A stretch of DNA of 35,779 nucleotides from an archaeon. GTDB taxonomy: Archaea; Asgardarchaeota; Hermodarchaeia; Hermodarchaeales; Hermodarchaeaceae. Position numbers and translations under genes: made by a program. The stretch spans positions 1 to 35,779 of the forward strand of contig JABXGS010000087.1 in the NCBI GenBank assembly GCA_016550425.1, in the 5' to 3' direction. Shown piece after piece: positions 32,194-35,779 of this stretch. A model generated the notes under the pieces. That model made no database searches, was not told the DNA's origin, and saw only the letters and a program-made list of their open reading frames with translations. Numbering within the stretch: the first letter of the stretch is position 1; each line of letters opens with the position of its first letter.

Positions 32194-33054
32194 CTATCTG
32201 ACCTTTTTTCGATAGCGATTTCCAGTAGGAGTATTTGCAAGACCACCTTGTGCAGTTTCTCGAAGGCTTTCGGGGAGGGCTTCACCGACTTCCCCCATAG
32301 CATCAATCACTTCATCCACAGGAATTCGACTCTTTATGCCTGCAAGCGCAAGGTCTGCGGCAAGAATTGCTTGCATAAGCCCTCCAGCATTACGGAGAAC
32401 GCAGGGAACTTCAACTAAGCCTGCAACGGGATCACAGACAAGCCCCAACATGTTACTCAGGCAGAGGGCTACTGCATGGCCAACCATGGTTGGGCTTCCC
32501 CTGGCGAGTTCGGTGAGGACACCTGCAGCCATAGCTGCCGCAACGCCACATTCCGCTTGACAACCTCCTTCCGCCCCAGATATGGAGGCATTAATTGAAC
32601 AGACGATTCCGATACCAGCGGCAGTAAACAGTGCCGTAATAATGGACTCTTCTTTCACTTGAAGTCGTTCTTGAGCTAGCATCAGGGCTGCAGGAACAAT
32701 TCCACAGCTTCCTGCTGTCGGACATGCCACAATACGTCCCATTGATGCATTGACTTCTGCCACACCTAAGGCTCGCGCAACAGCCCGGGTTACTGATGGG
32801 CTCAAATATTTGGATTCTCGTGAGAAAAAGAGCTTTCCATCACCCCCACTTAAGCCACTAACGGAATACACATCCTCAGTGACACCGCGCTCCATTGCCT
32901 GTTTCATAACCTCCCAAGAAATTACCATTTGTCCACGAATGGTATCAGGAGCCTCACCTTCTTGCTTTGCTTCCACAGCAAGGACAATTTCACCAATGGG
33001 CTTTTTCTCTCGCCCAGACATTTTGATAAGCTGTTTCATTGAATCATAGTACAT
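32194..33054 (-). CDS. sdaAA: L-serine dehydratase, iron-sulfur type, alpha subunit
   Basis: A 286-residue alpha chain of the two-subunit [4Fe-4S] L-serine dehydratase, which deaminates L-serine to pyruvate and ammonia. The cluster cysteines appear in ACPTAGSCGIVP, ECGVAAAM and the LVCDPVAGLVEVPC block; GAEGGCQAECG is highly conserved. The N-terminal half carries VSGLSGGDGKLFF. The start is placed at ATG 33054 because GGTGA lies 6 nt upstream; ATG 33060 directly abuts that sequence. The beta gene is 19 nt upstream, so the two are one operon. The pyruvate made could feed ferredoxin-dependent oxidation. Confidence 0.95.
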   Translation of the reverse strand: MYYDSMKQLIKMSGREKKPIGEIVLAVEAKQEGEAPDTIRGQMVISWEVMKQAMERGVTEDVYSVSGLSGGDGKLFFSRESKYLSPSVTRAVARALGVAEVNASMGRIVACPTAGSCGIVPAALMLAQERLQVKEESIITALFTAAGIGIVCSINASISGAEGGCQAECGVAAAMAAGVLTELARGSPTMVGHAVALCLSNMLGLVCDPVAGLVEVPCVLRNAGGLMQAILAADLALAGIKSRIPVDEVIDAMGEVGEALPESLRETAQGGLANTPTGNRYRKKVR

Positions 33055-33073
33055 TCTCATTCACCTAATCGGG

Positions 33074-33757
33074 TCAATAGATGGGAGGAATTAACCGCAC
33101 AATCTGTGCTTCATTTTCCAGTTCAGCCAGTGCTTCAGGTGGGAGTGGTTGATCCATTTCTACTGCCATAGCAGCAAGCCCCCCGCGGTGTTGCCGGCTA
33201 ACATGCATATTTGAGATATTGACTTTATTTTTCGCAATCACGGCAGTAGCCTTTGCTACAATGCCGGGTCGGTCGCTATGTATAGAAATCAGGGTATGAT
33301 ATTCTCCAGAGAGGGTAATTGGCAGCCTGTTAATCTCAACAATGCTGATATTACCCCCGCCCACAGAAATCGCAGTGATTTCAAAATGCGTTTTGCTGTC
33401 GCCTTCGATGAGAAGGCGAATTGTATTCGGATGGTAATCATCCCCCAAATCGACCTTTTGAAATTTAACAGCCATTCCCTTATCCTTAGCAAGTTCAAGT
33501 GAGGATTTAATTCGTTCATCAGCTGCATCAAAGCCCATTAATCCTGCAATCACTGCTTTGTCGGTTCCATGACCCTTTCCCGTTAAAGCATAGGAACCAT
33601 GCAATTGGATAATGGCTTTTTTTACCGGCTCTCCCAGAATAGCACGGCTTATTTGCCCTATTCGAACAGCTGCTGCGGTGTGAGAACTGGATGGCCCAAT
33701 CATTATGGGACCGATAACTTCGAAAACACTGTCAGCTTTGCCCATATACTCCACCAT
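33074..33757 (-). CDS. sdaAB: L-serine dehydratase, iron-sulfur type, beta subunit with ACT domain
   Basis: A 227-residue beta chain. The dehydratase part holds the MIGPSSSHTAAAVRIG signature near residue 19 and LHGSYALTGKGHGTDKAV; the C-terminal ACT domain at about 150-227 (LISIHSDRPGIVAKATAVI) probably senses serine or another amino acid. It is the first gene of the sdaAB-sdaAA unit. The start ATG at 33757 has no Shine-Dalgarno sequence but a TTTAAG element (33787-33782 on the minus strand) about 26 nt upstream, consistent with a leaderless mRNA; ATG 33745, 3 nt behind GGTGGAG, is an alternative. Confidence 0.95.
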   Translation of the reverse strand: MVEYMGKADSVFEVIGPIMIGPSSSHTAAAVRIGQISRAILGEPVKKAIIQLHGSYALTGKGHGTDKAVIAGLMGFDAADERIKSSLELAKDKGMAVKFQKVDLGDDYHPNTIRLLIEGDSKTHFEITAISVGGGNISIVEINRLPITLSGEYHTLISIHSDRPGIVAKATAVIAKNKVNISNMHVSRQHRGGLAAMAVEMDQPLPPEALAELENEAQIVRLIPPIY

Positions 33758-33823
33758 CTATTGGTGGTTTCAGGCTTCTTCTTAAACGATTCGCCATACA
33801 GATGAAAACTGATTCTAAGTCTA

Positions 33824-33842
33824 TGGATTTTGACAAAATCCA
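33824..33842. repeat. Perfect hairpin in the sdaAB/ecfT gap
   Basis: TGGATTTT (33824-33831) and AAAATCCA (33835-33842) form an 8-bp stem closed by a 3-nt loop, the tightest hairpin in the 362-nt gap 33758-34119, where no gene is visible. Confidence 0.5.
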
Positions 33843-33886
33843 TTCGACTGATTGAAAACGCTGGATTTGAGCAGGTTCGAGTTGTA

Positions 33887-33963
33887 GAAAAATCCGCATC
33901 TGGTTACGTGGCTAGAGTAAGGGTGGAAGCGTGTAAACCCCCATAATGGGCCCCGGATTTTTC
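33887..33963. repeat. Long-range inverted repeat in the sdaAB/ecfT gap
   Basis: GAAAAATCCG (33887-33896) and CGGATTTTTC (33954-33963) are perfect 10-bp arms enclosing 57 nt. GGTTAC near the left arm and GTAAACC near the right could extend it imperfectly. This could be the closing helix of a structured RNA or part of a terminator for the ecf genes. Confidence 0.45.
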
Positions 33964-33992
33964 GACTGTATTTTTTAATTAGAGTTTTCTTC

Positions 33993-34034
33993 CTAGTGAA
34001 CTGCATTCAATTGCGCTTCTTTTCCATTCACTAG
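33993..34034. repeat. Inverted repeat near the ecfT end
   Basis: CTAGTGAA (33993-34000) and TTCACTAG (34027-34034) are perfect 8-bp arms with a 26-nt loop, ending 86 nt from the ecfT stop. Function is unknown; a terminator or processing site for the ecf transcript is possible. Confidence 0.4.
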
Positions 34035-34119
34035 CATAATGAAGGCTACAAAGTAGATAAAATTTAAAATCAGGAAACCGACATCGAGTCCTTTCAAACT
34101 CCTGAAAAAACGATTTATC

Positions 34120-34950
34120 TTAGCCGATGATATGCGGTAAAGGTGTGATCATGAGGAAATACCAAATAAAGAAGCTAGTCAAGAAAAGACTTGTTAGGAC
34201 GATAAGCCAGTCCTTTTCGACAAAGTCAGGGAAGGCGAGGAATGTTCGATTCGGGGCATAGCCAAAGCCTCGCCCATCCATGGCTAGAGTGAGGGCATCA
34301 ACACGCCCCAATGCTGAAAATATGAGCGGCATGAAGGTATATTTAATTTGACGAAGGAATCCTCGAATAAGCCCTTGATCAACAGGAATCCCCCGTGCCC
34401 GTTGGGCAGATTGAACGGTATTTGATTCTTCGTCAAAAAGGGGAACTAATCGTAAGGCGAGGACGAGAGTATACGCATATCGGTAGGGAATTCTAAGTTG
34501 GGTCAAGGCAGCGGCGAAGCGACTGGGATCGGTGGTGGCGACGAATAAGGCGCTTGCTGAAACGATGTTTATGAGACGAAATGCCAGATTGATGGTATTG
34601 GCGAATCCTAGGATAGTTATTGGGAAAAAAGGACCGAAGCCAGGTGCAAGGGGTGGTATAAGATGGAAGAGAACTGTCCCATAGGGTGTGAAGAGAAGTT
34701 GGACAAGTGCAATGAGAAGTATAAAGGTTAGGAGCCGTCGAAGTCGCCCAAAGGCGTAGCGTAGATTGATACCGGCACCAATGTAGCCGAGGAGAAGAAA
34801 ACCAAAGATACACAGGGAAATAATGTCGGAGACCAAGGTTACTGTGAGAATCACAATTAGGATTAAGACTGCGAATTTTGTCAAAGGGTTTAAACGGTGA
34901 ACAAAGGAGTTCCGTTGAAGGTAGCCAAAGGAGGAAGTGCGCATCATCAT
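34120..34950 (-). CDS. ecfT: ECF transporter transmembrane coupling protein EcfT
   Basis: A 276-residue membrane protein with five or six helices. The N-terminus has RLNPLTKFAVLI, typical of EcfT/CbiQ, and the two Ala-Arg-Gly signatures appear as SAQRARGIP and AMDGRGFG on the cytoplasmic coupling helices that touch the ATPases (the second has Gly in place of the usual Ala). EcfT links an S component to the EcfA ATPases and helps topple the S component during import. The ATG at 34950 overlaps the ecfA stop (ATGA) with GGAGGGTGG upstream, so they are coupled; ATG 34947 and 34944 follow directly. An S component lies at 610-1290. Confidence 0.93.
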   Translation of the reverse strand: MMMRTSSFGYLQRNSFVHRLNPLTKFAVLILIVILTVTLVSDIISLCIFGFLLLGYIGAGINLRYAFGRLRRLLTFILLIALVQLLFTPYGTVLFHLIPPLAPGFGPFFPITILGFANTINLAFRLINIVSASALFVATTDPSRFAAALTQLRIPYRYAYTLVLALRLVPLFDEESNTVQSAQRARGIPVDQGLIRGFLRQIKYTFMPLIFSALGRVDALTLAMDGRGFGYAPNRTFLAFPDFVEKDWLIVLTSLFLTSFFIWYFLMITPLPHIIG

Positions 34951-35779
34951 TTTTCAGAACCACCCTCCGTATTCGTTGCTCTGTGTCTTGGTTTTGTTTG
35001 TTCGAGCGTGGCAGTATATTCTAGGCCTTGTTTGACAGGGGCATCGATGAGTAGTTGACCATCAAAGAGGAATAATAGCCGTTGACAGTATGTTTCAGCG
35101 ATAGCTGTGTCATGGGTAGCAATCAAAATGGTCGTACCTTGTAGAGCTTCTTGTTGAAGAACCGTCATCAAGCGATGAACGTTGCGATAATCTTGTCCAA
35201 TGAAGGGTTCATCCAAGAGGAGGAGTTGTGGGTTATGGAGCATAATGGAGGCGATGGTTAGGCGACGTTGTTCCCCTAAGCTTAGGGTATACGGTGATTG
35301 ATCTTCGTAATCTAGAAGCTCAAAGATTTCTAGCAACTCCTTAGCTCGTTTTGATGCAGCTTGAGGCTCTGGAACCCCAAGATGTTTTGAAGCCAGAAGA
35401 ACCTCTTCTTTTACAGTGGACGCAAAAAGTTGGTGAAGGGGATTTTGAAAAATGAAACCAATGTCGCGAGCTAGCTTCGAAACGGGTTGTTCATGGACAT
35501 TTTGGTTTCTCAAATGAACTGTTCCCGAATCCGGTGTAAGAAGTCCCATGAGCTGAAATAAGAGGGTTGATTTTCCTGAGCCATTAGCTCCCATTAATGC
35601 GACCATTTCTCCTGGACGAAAAGACAGGGTAAGATGTTGAAGCGCTGGTTGGGTAAGCGATTTCTCTTCCATTTGCGGATAAGTGAAGCTGAGATTTCGA
35701 ATTTCTAAAAGGTTCTCTTCTGAGAGTTTCGTGGCTGATGACCTGTCTGAGTATGCGGATGGATGAAGAGCTACTCCCA
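34947..35779 (-). CDS. ecfA: ECF transporter ATPase EcfA, N-terminus beyond the right edge (possibly two fused ABC domains)
   Basis: An ABC ATPase domain of about 255 residues with all motifs: GANGSGKST (Walker A), IFQNP (Q-loop), LSLGEQRR (signature, LSLGE variant), LLLLDEP (Walker B) and ATHD (H-loop). An ATG lies at 35672, but the same frame is open to the window edge and encodes LLEIRNLSFTYPQ directly upstream, which is the normal first strand and A-loop Tyr of the domain. No ATG, GTG or TTG occurs in the 35 codons between, so the true start is outside. A Ser-rich stretch ahead of LLEI looks like a linker after another domain, so a fused EcfA1-EcfA2 protein is possible. Confidence 0.9.
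   Translation of the reverse strand, partial: GVALHPSAYSDRSSATKLSEENLLEIRNLSFTYPQMEEKSLTQPALQHLTLSFRPGEMVALMGANGSGKSTLLFQLMGLLTPDSGTVHLRNQNVHEQPVSKLARDIGFIFQNPLHQLFASTVKEEVLLASKHLGVPEPQAASKRAKELLEIFELLDYEDQSPYTLSLGEQRRLTIASIMLHNPQLLLLDEPFIGQDYRNVHRLMTVLQQEALQGTTILIATHDTAIAETYCQRLLFLFDGQLLIDAPVKQGLEYTATLEQTKPRHRATNTEGGSEK

Noticed and set aside
32336..33049. Plus-strand open frames over the serine dehydratase alpha gene
   Set aside because: They are antisense to a clearly conserved enzyme and show no domain or ribosome binding site.
33865..33905. tRNA-like GGTTCGAGTT in the sdaAB/ecfT gap
   Set aside because: The flanking bases do not pair as a T-stem, and no acceptor or anticodon arm can be placed on either strand.
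1..35779. CRISPR arrays, insertion sequences, integrase or phage genes
   Set aside because: No regularly spaced repeats, transposase motifs, attachment-like repeats or phage structural genes were found.

Overview
This is archaeal DNA, most probably from an Asgard archaeon (Thorarchaeota-like or a relative). The archaeal signs are subunits B and D of formylmethanofuran dehydrogenase, the F420 ligase CofE next to a RimK/CofF-type ATP-grasp ligase, a korDABC 2-oxoacid:ferredoxin oxidoreductase operon, a ThiN-type thiamine phosphate synthase domain, COG1665 nucleotidyltransferases, and TATA boxes about 26 nt ahead of several starts, some apparently leaderless. The Asgard sign is a 202-residue protein made of two gelsolin domains, a eukaryote-like actin-regulator fold known in prokaryotes mainly from Asgard archaea. 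Exact lineage cannot be settled from this window.

Layout. 1-4740: a macrodomain protein cut by the left edge, an ECF transporter S component, divergent thiN-like and methyltransferase genes, an AIR-synthase/HypE-like protein and an EamA permease. 4794-7661: korC, korB, korA and korD as a tightly overlapping minus-strand operon. 7725-10475: a CPBP membrane protease with an extra Cys-rich tail, an iron-sulfur flavoprotein and MobA. 10855-13695: two tandem large regulators of an unnamed family. 13705-15393: RimK-like ligase and CofE. 15544-17019: the gelsolin protein, a convergent pair of small unknown genes, and large inverted repeats. 17387-20994: a third copy of the regulator followed by two tandem COG1665 nucleotidyltransferases. 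21091-26346: fwdD, a membrane pyrophosphatase, a second CPBP protein and fwdB. 26348-30590: two HAD phosphatases, two YbjN-like proteins, an MFS carrier and a zinc-ribbon mini-protein. 30896-33757: cytidine deaminase, an unknown protein, a cupin, and both subunits of an iron-sulfur L-serine dehydratase. 34120-35779: EcfT and an EcfA ATPase whose frame runs off the right edge.

How the genes fit together. Kor yields reduced ferredoxin and acyl-CoA or the reverse; Fwd links CO2 to the C1 carrier methanofuran; CofE and its neighbour build the tail of coenzyme F420; MobA makes the molybdopterin dinucleotide that FwdB and FwdD bind; the pyrophosphatase couples PPi hydrolysis to ion pumping. This fits an anaerobe with a tetrahydromethanopterin-type Wood-Ljungdahl pathway. 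Serine dehydratase, cytidine deaminase, the sugar-type MFS carrier and the ECF parts suggest scavenging of organic matter and vitamins.

Most noteworthy: three copies of a regulator with apparently duplicated winged-helix plus RAM-like halves; the two-domain gelsolin and its unknown neighbours; a hairpin that would cover the Shine-Dalgarno sequence of fwdB; several large inverted repeats between genes; a korD whose best ribosome binding site does not match any usable start codon; and a ThiN domain that appears to lack its expected histidine. No rRNA, tRNA, CRISPR array or insertion sequence was found.
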